Shown: positions 1 through 8,581 of the stretch, piece after piece
Layout of the letters: each line of letters begins with the position of its first letter
Position numbering within the stretch: the first letter of the stretch is position 1
Assembly: GCA_963669315.1 (NCBI GenBank)
Contig: OY770021.1
Span: 1-64,000, forward strand
Source: SZUA-547 sp963669315
GTDB taxonomy: Bacteria; Pseudomonadota; Alphaproteobacteria; Rhodobacterales; Rhodobacteraceae
Reading direction: 5' to 3'
DNA: 64,000 nucleotides
Notes under the pieces: generated by a model
Database searches by the model: none
What the model was told of the DNA's origin: nothing
Seen by the model: only the letters and a program-made list of their open reading frames with translations
Program-made: the position numbers and the translations under genes

Positions 1-1
1 T

Positions 2-1804
2 TACGGTTCGGGCGACGAGGAAATCCGCTTCCGCTATGATGATGGCGGCCGGGTATATGAGGTTGTGCGACCCTTCGAAGGCGTGATCCCAAACATGAAG
101 CGCCGCTATCGCGAAACCGACAGTTCCTGGGTGCGAGAGGAGTTTGAGCGCTATCAGAGCAACCGGCCGTGCGGAACGTGCGGCGGTCATCGGTTGAAAC
201 CGCAAGCGCTGGCGGTGAAAATCGGCGGGCTTCACGTGGGCGAAGTGGTCGAGATGTCGATCAAGGAGGCGCTGGATTGGATTCAGACGGTCCCCGAATC
301 CCTGACCGATCAGAAGAATGAGATCGCTCGCGCGATCCTGAAGGAAATCCGAGCGAGGCTTGGATTCCTTGTAAATGTCGGGTTGGACTATCTGACGCTT
401 AGCCGAAACTCCGGCACGCTGTCGGGTGGAGAAAGCCAGCGCATCCGCCTCGCCAGCCAGATCGGATCGGGGTTGACCGGCGTGCTCTATGTGCTGGATG
501 AGCCCTCCATCGGCTTGCACCAGCGCGACAATGGGCGGTTGCTGGAAAGCCTGAAGGGACTGCGAGATCAGGGCAATACGGTCATCGTCGTTGAACATGA
601 TGAGGAGGCGATTCGCGAAGCCGACCACGTGATCGATATCGGTCCTGGCGCCGGCGTGCATGGCGGGCGGATCATCGCCGAAGGAACGCCGACGAGCGTG
701 GCCGCCGAGCCCACTTCGATCACCGGGCAATATCTTTCCGGTCAGCGTGAAATCCCGGTCCCAGCCGTACGGCGGGAGGGAAATGGAAAATCGGTGCGCG
801 TAATTCGCGCCTCGGGGAACAATCTGAAGGATGTGACGGCGGAGATCCCGCTGGGCGTATTCACCTGCATCACTGGCGTCTCGGGCGGCGGAAAATCTAC
901 GTTGACCGTCGAGACTCTCTACAAGACCGCGGCCATGCGCCTGAACGGCGCGCGCAAACACCCAGCGCCCTGCGAGCAGATCGAGGGGCTGGAGCATCTC
1001 GACAAAGTCATCGATATTGACCAGTCGCCGATCGGGCGGACTCCGCGTTCGAATCCAGCGACTTACACCGGGGCATTCACTCCGATCCGCGACTGGTTCG
1101 CCGGCCTGCCCGAGGCGAAGACCCGCGGCTACAAGCCCGGCCGGTTCAGCTTCAACGTCAAAGGCGGGCGCTGCGAATCCTGTAAAGGCGACGGCGTCAT
1201 CAAGATTGAGATGCACTTTCTGCCCGACGTCTATGTCGAATGCGAGACCTGCAAGGGCAAGCGCTATAGCCGAGAGACGCTGGAGATCAAATTCAAGGGC
1301 CATTCCATCGCCGACGTTCTGGACATGAATGTCGAGGATGGGGCGGAACTGTTCAAAGCCGTGCCGTCGATCCGCGACAAATTGGAGACCCTGAAGGAAG
1401 TCGGCCTCGGCTACATCAAGATCGGACAACAGGCGACGACTTTGTCAGGCGGCGAAGCGCAGCGCGTGAAGCTGTCGAAGGAGCTTTCAAAACGGGCGAC
1501 CGGGCGCACGCTCTACATTCTGGACGAGCCGACGACCGGACTCCACTTCGACGACGTTAAGAAACTGATGGAAGTTCTTCACTCTCTTGTTGAAAACGGA
1601 AACAGTGTTGTTGTCATCGAGCACAATCTCGATGTGATCAAAACCGCTGACTGGATTCTCGATCTCGGCCCTGAGGGCGGCGATGGGGGCGGCGAAATCG
1701 TCGCCGCCGGCACGCCGGAACAGGTAGCTGAGGCGAAACGCAGCCATACGGGGCGTTATCTGGCTCAGATCCTGGCCCGTAAGGGCCGCGTCGCGGCGGA
1801 ATAG
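2..1804 (+). CDS. uvrA: UvrABC excinuclease subunit A (3' part)
   Basis: The reading frame is open from the first bases of the window, so about 600 C-terminal residues of a protein usually near 950 are present. UvrA is the damage-sensing ATPase of nucleotide excision repair and loads UvrB onto lesions. Visible here are a zinc-binding CGTCGG remnant near the left edge, a first ABC signature (LSGGESQRIRLA) followed by a Walker B (VLDEPSIGLH), a second Walker A (GVSGGGKSTL), a second zinc module with paired cysteines (CESC then CETC, about fragment residues 390-425), and a second signature (LSGGEAQRVKLS) with YILDEPTTGLH. The doubled ABC ATPase with zinc modules is diagnostic. The promoter and any LexA site lie outside the window. 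Nothing looks broken. Confidence 0.97.
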   Translation, partial: YGSGDEEIRFRYDDGGRVYEVVRPFEGVIPNMKRRYRETDSSWVREEFERYQSNRPCGTCGGHRLKPQALAVKIGGLHVGEVVEMSIKEALDWIQTVPESLTDQKNEIARAILKEIRARLGFLVNVGLDYLTLSRNSGTLSGGESQRIRLASQIGSGLTGVLYVLDEPSIGLHQRDNGRLLESLKGLRDQGNTVIVVEHDEEAIREADHVIDIGPGAGVHGGRIIAEGTPTSVAAEPTSITGQYLSGQREIPVPAVRREGNGKSVRVIRASGNNLKDVTAEIPLGVFTCITGVSGGGKSTLTVETLYKTAAMRLNGARKHPAPCEQIEGLEHLDKVIDIDQSPIGRTPRSNPATYTGAFTPIRDWFAGLPEAKTRGYKPGRFSFNVKGGRCESCKGDGVIKIEMHFLPDVYVECETCKGKRYSRETLEIKFKGHSIADVLDMNVEDGAELFKAVPSIRDKLETLKEVGLGYIKIGQQATTLSGGEAQRVKLSKELSKRATGRTLYILDEPTTGLHFDDVKKLMEVLHSLVENGNSVVVIEHNLDVIKTADWILDLGPEGGDGGGEIVAAGTPEQVAEAKRSHTGRYLAQILARKGRVAAE

Positions 1805-1845
1805 CGGAATAGCTGCGTAATATTATTGCCCGCGACGGTGTGATG

Positions 1846-1859
1846 CTTGAATTTTCAAG
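1846..1859. repeat. Short perfect palindrome between uvrA and the CBS gene
   Basis: CTTGAA, TT, TTCAAG: a perfect 6-base inverted repeat about 65 bases before the CBS-domain gene. Too weak for a terminator; could be an operator. Confidence 0.25.
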
Positions 1860-1924
1860 AAAGCGCGCGCCATAATCCTACCGACGTATTGTCATGTACG
1901 GATAGGAAAAGCGGGTAGCGTCAC

Positions 1925-2371
1925 ATGATCGTCAAGCAAATCCTGGCCCAGAAAGGGTCCACCAAGGTCGAAACGATTGATCCTCAGGCTACAATTTCGG
2001 CCGCCTCTCAGATTCTTGCTGATAAGGGCTATGGCGCGTTGATTGTGTCTGACACCGGACAGGACGTGAAAGGCATCGTCTCTGAGCGCGATATCGTTCG
2101 GGCGTTGGCGGCCCAAGGCGCTGATTGCCTTTCGCAGACCGTGTCTTCCGTAATGACGAAAAAAGTCATTTCGTGCGATCTGGCGCAAAACGCCGTCAAG
2201 ATTCTGGACACAATGACAAAAGGTCGGTTCCGGCATATGCCTGTGATCGTAGACGGGAAGCTGTCGGGCGTGATCTCTATCGGAGACGTGGTGAAAGCGC
2301 GCATAGCCGAGATTGAGATGGAAAATACGGCGCTCTCTGACATGATCCGAGGAGCGGATGTCGGCGCCTAA
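1925..2371 (+). CDS. CBS-domain protein (two CBS repeats)
   Basis: A 148-residue soluble protein made almost entirely of a tandem CBS pair: repeat one about residues 5-65 (ends in GIVSERDIVRAL), repeat two about residues 75-135 (ends in GVISIGDVVKARI). Stand-alone CBS pairs bind adenosyl ligands and act as energy or redox sensors on partner proteins. The partner here is unknown. The ATG is preceded by a purine-rich GGATAGGAAAAGCGGG stretch. It lies 120 bases after uvrA and 69 bases before coaD, so it may be a separate transcription unit. The family assignment is firm; the function is open. Confidence 0.88.
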   Translation: MIVKQILAQKGSTKVETIDPQATISAASQILADKGYGALIVSDTGQDVKGIVSERDIVRALAAQGADCLSQTVSSVMTKKVISCDLAQNAVKILDTMTKGRFRHMPVIVDGKLSGVISIGDVVKARIAEIEMENTALSDMIRGADVGA

Positions 2372-2440
2372 CGTCGATTAGCTGAAAAATGCGGGGCCTT
2401 GATTCGCGCCCACGCGACCCGAGGGATGGAGGGGCCGCCG

Positions 2441-2935
2441 ATGCATGTCGGCATGTATCCGGGGACGTTCGACCCCCCGACATTGGGACATCGCGACATC
2501 ATCAGGCGGGCGTCTCGTCTGGTGGACAAGCTGGTGATCGGCGTCGCCATCAATCGCGACAAGGGGCCTCTGTTTTCACTGGAAGAGCGGCTGCATTTAC
2601 TGAAACTCGACATCGACCCGATCCGCAGCGAGGTCGACGCCGTGATCGAGGTTCGTCCGTTTGAAACGCTGTTGACGCATTTCGCCGAGGATGTCGGCGC
2701 CAACATCGTTATACGCGGCCTGCGCGCTGTTTCAGATTTCGAGTACGAATTTCAGATGGTCGGCATGAACCGGGCTCTGAACGAAGAGATCGAAACCGTG
2801 TTTTTGATGGCGGATGCGGAGCGACAGGCCATCGCTTCCCGCCTGGTCAAGGAAATCAGCAGGCTTGGCGGCGACGTCTCTAAATTCGTCACACCGCAGG
2901 TCGAGGCCGCTCTGAACAAAAAATTCGGGCGCTGA
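2441..2935 (+). CDS. coaD: Phosphopantetheine adenylyltransferase
   Basis: Catalyses the penultimate step of coenzyme A synthesis, transferring AMP from ATP to 4'-phosphopantetheine. The 164-residue length is normal. The protein begins MHVGMYPGTFDPPTLGH, carrying the T/HxGH nucleotidyltransferase motif in its TLGH form, and later has the SRLVKEI version of the conserved ATP-site helix. I chose the ATG at 2441 because GGAGGGG sits 6 bases upstream and the protein then starts at the first beta strand; in-frame TTG 2399 and ATG 2426 would only add a non-conserved leader. Followed after 108 bases by a cyclophilin gene on the same strand. Confidence 0.96.
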   Translation: MHVGMYPGTFDPPTLGHRDIIRRASRLVDKLVIGVAINRDKGPLFSLEERLHLLKLDIDPIRSEVDAVIEVRPFETLLTHFAEDVGANIVIRGLRAVSDFEYEFQMVGMNRALNEEIETVFLMADAERQAIASRLVKEISRLGGDVSKFVTPQVEAALNKKFGR

Positions 2936-2967
2936 GTACAGCCTACGGCGGCGCGTTGCGCGCAATG

Positions 2968-2996
2968 TTGACCTTCGCGCGCGGCCCGTATCTAAC
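2968..2996 (+). promoter_or_regulatory. Possible sigma-70 type promoter before the cyclophilin gene
   Basis: TTGACC at 2968-2973 and TCTAAC at 2991-2996 are separated by 17 bases in the gap between coaD and the cyclophilin. The -35 is good for alphaproteobacteria, the -10 is only fair. Prediction from sequence only. Confidence 0.3.
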
Positions 2997-3043
2997 ACCG
3001 GCATCGGCCGCTTCGCGCCGAGTGTGACAGCCCGGAGATTTCC

Positions 3044-3607
3044 ATGACCCGACGCAAAATTCTGGCCCTGGCGGCCGCGCTGGCGCTTTCGCTAACACCC
3101 ATTCTTTCAAAGGAGGCTTCCGCTGTGGAGCTGAAAGACCCCGAAAACACGATCATCATCTCACTTGAGGCTGGCGACGTCTATATCCAGCTGCTACCCG
3201 ACGTGGCGCCCGGTCATGTCGACCGCATCAAGACGCTCGCCAGAGAGGGATTTTATGATGGCGTGGTGTTCCACCGCGTGATCGACGGCTTCATGGCGCA
3301 AACCGGCGACCCCACCGGCACTGGATCAGGTGGATCCGAACTGCCGGACCTGAAGGCGGAATTCTCGACCGAGCCTTTTCTGCGCGGCACCGTCGGCATG
3401 GCGCGCACTAACGCGCCGCACAGCGCGAACAGCCAGTTTTTCATCTGCTTCGATTCCGCACCGTTCCTTGACGGTCAGTACACGGTATTCGGTCAGGTGA
3501 TCGAGGGCATGGACGTGGTCGACGGGATCAAGCGCGGCCGCGGCCAAAGCGGCATGGTCGACAATCCGGACAAGATGGTGAAAGTCCGCGTCGCTGCGGA
3601 CCAGTAA
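3044..3607 (+). CDS. Periplasmic cyclophilin-type peptidyl-prolyl isomerase
   Basis: A 187-residue protein with an N-terminal signal peptide (MTRRKILALAAALALSL, likely cleavage after AxA near residue 27), then a full cyclophilin domain. Signature segments FHRVIDGFMAQTGDPTGTG and NSQFFICFDSAPFLDGQYTVFG carry the catalytic Arg and the Phe/Gln pocket. It should catalyse cis-trans proline isomerisation in the periplasm during envelope protein folding. GGAG lies about 8 bases before the ATG. Some Rhodobacterales have two cyclophilin genes side by side here; only this exported one is present in this window. Confidence 0.93.
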   Translation: MTRRKILALAAALALSLTPILSKEASAVELKDPENTIIISLEAGDVYIQLLPDVAPGHVDRIKTLAREGFYDGVVFHRVIDGFMAQTGDPTGTGSGGSELPDLKAEFSTEPFLRGTVGMARTNAPHSANSQFFICFDSAPFLDGQYTVFGQVIEGMDVVDGIKRGRGQSGMVDNPDKMVKVRVAADQ

Positions 3608-3725
3608 CGAGACAATAGTTGGCGCCGCTCAGGCGCCGCCGCGCCTCTCACGGGCGTGAAAAGTATTGACCGGCAATCCGGGCGAGGGCGCGTAGTATGG
3701 CGCCCTCGATAGCTTGGAGCCGCTG

Positions 3726-4727
3726 GTGCGCCTGTTTAGCCAAATTCTCATTCTCATTTCAGTCGGCGCTGCATCGCTGATCCCACCAACTATCGCCAGC
3801 GCCCAGGGCGCGCCTGACTCATGGCAAGGCGAATGGCCGGGCACTGATTTCTCACGCACTACAGTTCCATTCGATGAGATTCTCTCGGGCGGACCACCCA
3901 AGGACGGCATCCCCGCGATCAACGATCCATCCTTCCACACGGTCCCGGATGAAAGCGATCTGCATCCGCGGGAGCCCGTGGTCGCCATAAGCATCCCTGG
4001 CTCAAATGAAGCCGCACGCGCTTATCCGGTCCGCTATCTTATGTGGCACGAGATCGTTAATGATGAGATCGGCGCCGTCCCTGTCGCGGTCACGTATTGC
4101 CCGCTCTGCAACACATCGATCGTGTTCGATCGCCGCCTGAACGGACAGGTCTACGATTTCGGCGTATCGGGCAAGCTGCGCCATTCGGATATGATCATGT
4201 ATGATCGCCAGACCGAGAGCTGGTGGCAGCAATTCACCGGCGAGGCCATCGTCGGCGTGATGACGGATGCGCAGCTGACCATGTTGCCGAGCCTCCTCCA
4301 AAGTTGGAGCGCCTTTAGCCAGGCGAACCCAGACGGATTGGTGATGTCCGAGCCATCGGGCTTCTGGCGCTCTTACGGCTCCAACCCCTATGTCGGATAT
4401 GACGGAGAGGGCTGGCCGTTTCTTTATCGAGGAGAGGCGCCTCCGCATGGGATTGCTCCGATGGCCCGTGTCATCAGGGTCCGCGATCGCGCATGGCCGT
4501 TGACCCGGCTTGCGAAGGCCAAGGAGCTTGTGGAAGAGGGGCTGCGCCTGACATGGGCCGAAGGCCAGGCTTCAGCGCTTGACCGCCGGTCGCTCAGCAA
4601 AGGGGCCGAGGTCGGCGATATCGAGGTGCGCGACGCCGAAACAGGCGATCTGGTTGTGTTCGAGATCACTTTCGCCTTCGCCTTCCACGCCTTTCACCCG
4701 GATGGTCGGTGGATGCTGGGCGGCTAG
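3726..4727 (+). CDS. DUF3179 domain protein, exported
   Basis: About 333 residues with a hydrophobic N-terminus (LFSQILILISVGAASLI) ending in a signal-peptidase-like ASAQG. The body matches DUF3179: a VRYLMWHEIVNDEIG segment, the cysteine motif TYCPLCNTSIVFDR, and FGVSGKLRHSDMIMYDRQTESWWQQFTGEA. The function of DUF3179 proteins is not established; the CPLC pair could be a metal or redox site. I chose GTG 3726 because GGAG lies exactly 6 bases upstream; TTG 3714 is the alternative. Encoded alone between a cyclophilin and queA. Confidence 0.85.
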   Translation: MRLFSQILILISVGAASLIPPTIASAQGAPDSWQGEWPGTDFSRTTVPFDEILSGGPPKDGIPAINDPSFHTVPDESDLHPREPVVAISIPGSNEAARAYPVRYLMWHEIVNDEIGAVPVAVTYCPLCNTSIVFDRRLNGQVYDFGVSGKLRHSDMIMYDRQTESWWQQFTGEAIVGVMTDAQLTMLPSLLQSWSAFSQANPDGLVMSEPSGFWRSYGSNPYVGYDGEGWPFLYRGEAPPHGIAPMARVIRVRDRAWPLTRLAKAKELVEEGLRLTWAEGQASALDRRSLSKGAEVGDIEVRDAETGDLVVFEITFAFAFHAFHPDGRWMLGG

Positions 4728-4788
4728 ACGCGAGCGCGCCGCGTCGCTATAGGCGGCATCCACGCTGTCAGCCCTTGGACCGCCCGCA

Positions 4789-5850
4789 ATGCGCCTCAAC
4801 GATTTCGATTTCGATCTGCCGGAAGACCTGATCGCGCTCAGGCCCGCCAAGCCGCGTCGCGCCTCCCGGCTGCTGGTCGCCGACGGCGCGGGCGAGGACG
4901 GCATCCTCGATTCAGGCGTCGAACAGCTGGCCAATCATCTGAACCCCGGAGATATCTTGGTCTTCAACGACACGCGCGTGATCCCTGCGCGTCTTCGCGG
5001 CCAGCGCCGGCGGGTAACGGCCGACGGATCAGGGGTCGCGGCCATCGAGGCGACGCTGTTGAAGCGGATGGATGGGCGCACATGGCGCGCCTTGGCGAAG
5101 CCGGGCAAGCGCCTGCGCCCCGGCGACCGTATCACGTTCGGCGACGCGCTGTCCGCCGAAGTGGCCCAAAAGAGGGAGGGCGGAGCCGTCGATCTCCGCT
5201 TCGATCTGGAGGGCACCGAACTCGACACAGCGATCCTCAACACCGGCGCCATGCCCCTGCCGCCCTATATCGCCACAAGGCGCGCGCCGGACGATCAGGA
5301 CCGCGCGGACTATCAGACGATTTTCGCGGAACGGGACGGCGCCGTGGCGGCGCCCACCGCCTCGCTCCATTTCGACGACGCGGTGATGGCGGCCCTGAAG
5401 ATGCGCGGCGTTTTATCCTCGCGACTTACACTGCATGTGGGAGGCGGGACGTTCCTGCCGATCAAGTCGGATACGATCACCGATCACGCAATGCATTCCG
5501 AATGGGGTGAAATCACGACTGAGGCAGCCAAGGCGATCAACGCCGCCCGCGCCGCCGGAGGGCGCGCCGTGGCGGCCGGCACAACCGCGCTGCGCCTTTT
5601 GGAAAGCGCGGTTGACGAGAACGGCCTGATCCAACCCTTTCGGGGGGAGACCGACATCTTCATCAAGCCCGGCCATGTCTTTCGCTCGGCCGACGCGTTG
5701 ATGACCAATTTCCACCTGCCCAAATCCTCACTTTTCGTGCTGGTCGCGGCGTTTATGGGGCTGGACCGGATGCAGGCGATCTACGCCCACGCGATTTCCA
5801 GTCAGTATCGGTTCTATTCCTATGGCGACGCATCGCTGCTGATCCGCTAG
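4789..5850 (+). CDS. queA: S-adenosylmethionine:tRNA ribosyltransferase-isomerase
   Basis: Transfers and isomerises the ribosyl moiety of SAM onto preQ1 in tRNA to form epoxyqueuosine. The protein has 353 residues, the usual length. Characteristic segments are FDFDLPEDLIALRPAKPRRASRLLV at the N-terminus (given here as family landmarks), VFNDTRVIPARL, the core LHVGGGTFLPI, and the C-terminal TNFHLPKSSLFVLVAAFMG. A tgt gene often follows queA but here the next gene is DUF924, so the rest of the queuosine pathway must be elsewhere. Confidence 0.97.
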   Translation: MRLNDFDFDLPEDLIALRPAKPRRASRLLVADGAGEDGILDSGVEQLANHLNPGDILVFNDTRVIPARLRGQRRRVTADGSGVAAIEATLLKRMDGRTWRALAKPGKRLRPGDRITFGDALSAEVAQKREGGAVDLRFDLEGTELDTAILNTGAMPLPPYIATRRAPDDQDRADYQTIFAERDGAVAAPTASLHFDDAVMAALKMRGVLSSRLTLHVGGGTFLPIKSDTITDHAMHSEWGEITTEAAKAINAARAAGGRAVAAGTTALRLLESAVDENGLIQPFRGETDIFIKPGHVFRSADALMTNFHLPKSSLFVLVAAFMGLDRMQAIYAHAISSQYRFYSYGDASLLIR

Positions 5851-5886
5851 CTTGCGGCGTGCCAATGCGCGTGGTTGAGTGCGCCC

Positions 5887-6444
5887 ATGAGCAATACACT
5901 GTCCGAAGACATTCTGAATTTCTGGCTGACCAAGGTCGGACCCAAAGGCTGGTATATGGGTTCCTCAGCCTTGGACTCAGAGATTCGGCGCCGATTTGGA
6001 CGCGCGGTTCAGGCGGCGCGTGCAGGAGCTTTCGACCATTGGGTCGCCTCGCCACGCCCCGCTCTGGCGCTGCTGATCCTGCTGGACCAGTTCTCGCGTA
6101 ATCTCAACCGAGGTTCGGCGGAAGCGTTTCGCGAGGACAAGCGGGCGCGCCGCATTGCGCGCCTCGCCATCGCGCTTGGACATGACCAAAGAGTTCGGGA
6201 GCCGGACAGGCAGTTCTTCTACCTGCCTTTCATGCATTCGGAATCGATGTGCGATCAGAACGTCTGCGTCGCGCATATCGGGCGACGAATGAAGCAAGGC
6301 TGCCGCCAAAACATGCCATTTGCGGTTGAGCATCGGGACATCATCCGCGATTTTGGACGGTTCCCGCATCGCAACCCAGCCATGGGCCGAATCATGACGG
6401 CGGCGGAACAGGCCTTTCTCGAGGCAGGCGGATTCTCCGCCTGA
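5887..6444 (+). CDS. DUF924 family protein
   Basis: A 185-residue soluble helical protein. The three family landmarks are all present: LLDQFSRNLNRG near residue 65, PFMHSES near 115, and DFGRFPHRN near 155. The family resembles TPR-like helical folds and has no agreed function. I chose ATG 5887; an in-frame TTG at 5875 would add four residues. It is the first of three small plus-strand genes (DUF924, VOC, DUF2314) between queA and mtnA. Confidence 0.9.
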   Translation: MSNTLSEDILNFWLTKVGPKGWYMGSSALDSEIRRRFGRAVQAARAGAFDHWVASPRPALALLILLDQFSRNLNRGSAEAFREDKRARRIARLAIALGHDQRVREPDRQFFYLPFMHSESMCDQNVCVAHIGRRMKQGCRQNMPFAVEHRDIIRDFGRFPHRNPAMGRIMTAAEQAFLEAGGFSA

Positions 6445-6505
6445 TCCTTTTCGCGGGGCCGGCGAGTCGGCTTTGACGACCATTGGGGCGCAAAGGAGAG
6501 ACGAC

Positions 6506-6895
6506 ATGTCTGAAACAGGTGGGCTTTTCCGCGGCGGTCCAAATATCGCGATCAAGACGCCGCCGGGCGATTACATAAAAACCGTGATGTTCTATCGCGA
6601 CACGCTCGGGCTGGAGGTGTTGAGCGAGGGCGACGGCTCCGTCTCCTTCGCGTTCGGCGCGATGCGCCTGTGGGTCGATAGCGTCGACGCGATCAGTCAG
6701 GCGGAGGTCTGGCTGGAGGTCGTCGCCAACAACGTCCCGAACGCCGAAGACCGGCTGGCCCGCGACGGGGTGCGCCGCTGCGATGAAATCGAACGCTTAC
6801 CGCTTGATTTCGACGGGTTCTGGATCGCCAACCCGGCCGGAATCGTGCACCTGGTGGCCTCTCCGGAAGAAAGCGCCGCCGCCGGCGAGCAATAG
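6506..6895 (+). CDS. VOC (glyoxalase/bleomycin-resistance fold) protein
   Basis: A 129-residue single-module vicinal-oxygen-chelate protein. The beta-alpha-beta pattern AIKTPPGDYIKTVMFYRDTLGLEV starts the domain, and FWIANPAGIVHLVASPE closes it. Members are metal-dependent isomerases, dioxygenases or resistance proteins; nothing here fixes the substrate. AAAGGAGAG about 9 bases upstream supports ATG 6506 over the in-frame TTG 6473. The stop is followed without any gap by the open frame of the DUF2314 gene, in the same frame. Confidence 0.85.
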   Translation: MSETGGLFRGGPNIAIKTPPGDYIKTVMFYRDTLGLEVLSEGDGSVSFAFGAMRLWVDSVDAISQAEVWLEVVANNVPNAEDRLARDGVRRCDEIERLPLDFDGFWIANPAGIVHLVASPEESAAAGEQ

Positions 6896-6898
6896 GCC

Positions 6899-7399
6899 AT
6901 CCGGCAGCTTCTGCGATATGGCCTTCTGGCGCTGCTGATCGCGGCGGCGCAAACCCTCGGAAACTGGCAGCCCGCGCGGGCTGACGATCAAGCTATCGAA
7001 ATCGAACCCGACGATCCGGCGATGATCGCCGCGATCCAGAAAGCGCGCGCTACGCTTCCGTTGTTTTGGTCCGCGATGGAGAATGCGCCGAACGCCGCGA
7101 ATTTCTCGCTGAAGGTTGCGGTACCCACCAACGACGTCGGCGCCGAACATATCTGGATGAACGCGCCCCGAAAGCTTGGTGATGGGCGTTATGTTGGGAT
7201 CGTGGCCAACGAGCCAATCCACGCCGAGTTGAGCTATGGCGCGGCGCATGAGTTTTCCGAGGACGCGATCACCGATTGGGTGTTCATTCGCAACGGTCTG
7301 ATCGAGGGCGGCTACACAATCCGTGCGATGCTGGACCATATGGACGAAGACGACGCAAAAGCAATGCGCGCCCAACTCGCGCCGTTGCACGAACTCTGA
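6899..7399 (+). CDS. DUF2314 protein with signal peptide but no usual start codon
   Basis: The conserved DUF2314 body (DDPAMIAAIQKARATLPLFW, later EHIWMNAPRK and GYTIRAML) is unmistakable and begins before the first ATG at 7022. Reading upstream in frame gives a convincing signal peptide, RQLLRYGLLALLIAAAQTL, ending in ARA-DD. But between the TAG of the VOC gene (6893-6895) and 7022 there is no ATG, GTG or TTG. Candidates are ATC 6899, CTG 6911 or a few later CTGs, stop readthrough, or a base error. I give the longest extent (166 residues). Translation from 7022 alone would remove the export signal and the first conserved residues. Probable exported protein of unknown role. Confidence 0.65.
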   Translation: MRQLLRYGLLALLIAAAQTLGNWQPARADDQAIEIEPDDPAMIAAIQKARATLPLFWSAMENAPNAANFSLKVAVPTNDVGAEHIWMNAPRKLGDGRYVGIVANEPIHAELSYGAAHEFSEDAITDWVFIRNGLIEGGYTIRAMLDHMDEDDAKAMRAQLAPLHEL

Positions 7400-7483
7400 C
7401 GCGCCCCGGATCATCTTGTGGCGCGATCCCAGGCGGGTCTAATGTGGGTCAACGATCCCCGATGTCAGTCTGGAGTCTTCGCC

Positions 7484-8581
7484 ATGAAAGTCGACGGCGT
7501 CCCAACCCGTTCGATCTGGCCGCATGAGGACGGTCGCCGCGTGGTCATTATCGACCAGACCAGGCTGCCCTTCACCTACACCACTGAGACTCTCGTAACA
7601 GAGGCCGACGCCGCCCGCGCCATCGCTGACATGCTGGTGCGTGGCGCGCCTCTGATCGGGGCGACCGCCGCTTATGGGATGGCGCTGGCGATGGCGGAGG
7701 ACCCGTCGGACGCCAATCTCTCCGCCGCGTATGACCGGCTGTTCGCAACCCGGCCGACGGCGATCAATCTGCGCTGGGCGCTGGACGATATGCGCGCGCG
7801 CCTTACGCCATTGACGCCGACGGAGCGCATGGCCACCGCCTACGCCCACGCGGCGAAGATTGTGGAAGAGGATGTAGAGACCAACCGCCAACTCGGCGCG
7901 CACGCTGTGCCGTTGATCGAGGAAATCTCGGCGAAGAAGGGCGGGGCGCCCGTCAACATCCTGACCCATTGCAACGCCGGCTGGCTGGCGACCTGCGACT
8001 GGGGTACGGCGACCTCGCCGATCTATCAGGCGCATGACGCGGGGATAGCCGTGCATGTCTGGGTGGATGAGACCCGCCCCCGCAATCAGGGCGCTTTCCT
8101 GACCGCGTGGGAGTTGAACAATCACGGCGTGCCGCACACGGTGATCGTCGACAATGCTGGCGGGCATCTGATGCAGCACGGACAGGTGGACCTTTGCTTC
8201 GTCGGCACTGACCGCACCACAGCAACGGGGGACGTGTGCAACAAGATCGGCACCTATCTCAAAGCGCTTGCGGCGCATGACAATGGCGTCCCGTTCTTTG
8301 TTTGCCTGCCGTCGCCAACCATCGACTGGACCGTACGCGATGGCGTGGCGGAGATTCCGATAGAAGAGAGGAACGCCTCGGAAGTCACTGATATTCTGGG
8401 CGCCTCTGCGCTTGGGGACGTAGGGACGTCGCGCATTGTCTCGCCCGGCTCAGCGGCTGCGAATCCGGCCTTCGACGTCACTCCAGCGTGGCTGGTGACT
8501 GGCCTCGTGACCGAGCGAGGGATCGCCGACGCGTCGCCCGAAGGGCTTCTTGCGCTATTTCCAGAGAGAAAAGCCGCATGA
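7484..8581 (+). CDS. mtnA: S-methyl-5-thioribose-1-phosphate isomerase
   Basis: Converts 5-methylthioribose-1-phosphate to 5-methylthioribulose-1-phosphate in methylthioadenosine salvage. The protein has 365 residues and the eIF2B-like fold. Family marks are VRGAPLIGATAAYGMALA near residue 50, the catalytic-cysteine segment THCNAGWLA near 160, VDETRPRNQGAFLTAWEL near 200, and the catalytic-aspartate loop GTDRTTATGDVCNKIGTY near 240. The ATG at 7484 gives the conserved N-terminus (MKVDGVPTRSIW). Its stop overlaps the ATG of the following aldolase gene (ATGA), so the two are translationally coupled. Confidence 0.95.
   Translation: MKVDGVPTRSIWPHEDGRRVVIIDQTRLPFTYTTETLVTEADAARAIADMLVRGAPLIGATAAYGMALAMAEDPSDANLSAAYDRLFATRPTAINLRWALDDMRARLTPLTPTERMATAYAHAAKIVEEDVETNRQLGAHAVPLIEEISAKKGGAPVNILTHCNAGWLATCDWGTATSPIYQAHDAGIAVHVWVDETRPRNQGAFLTAWELNNHGVPHTVIVDNAGGHLMQHGQVDLCFVGTDRTTATGDVCNKIGTYLKALAAHDNGVPFFVCLPSPTIDWTVRDGVAEIPIEERNASEVTDILGASALGDVGTSRIVSPGSAAANPAFDVTPAWLVTGLVTERGIADASPEGLLALFPERKAA

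Noticed and set aside
3621..3637. GGCGCC-GCTCA-GGCGCC hairpin after the cyclophilin gene as a terminator
   Set aside because: Only six base pairs and no T-run; could be chance in GC-rich DNA.
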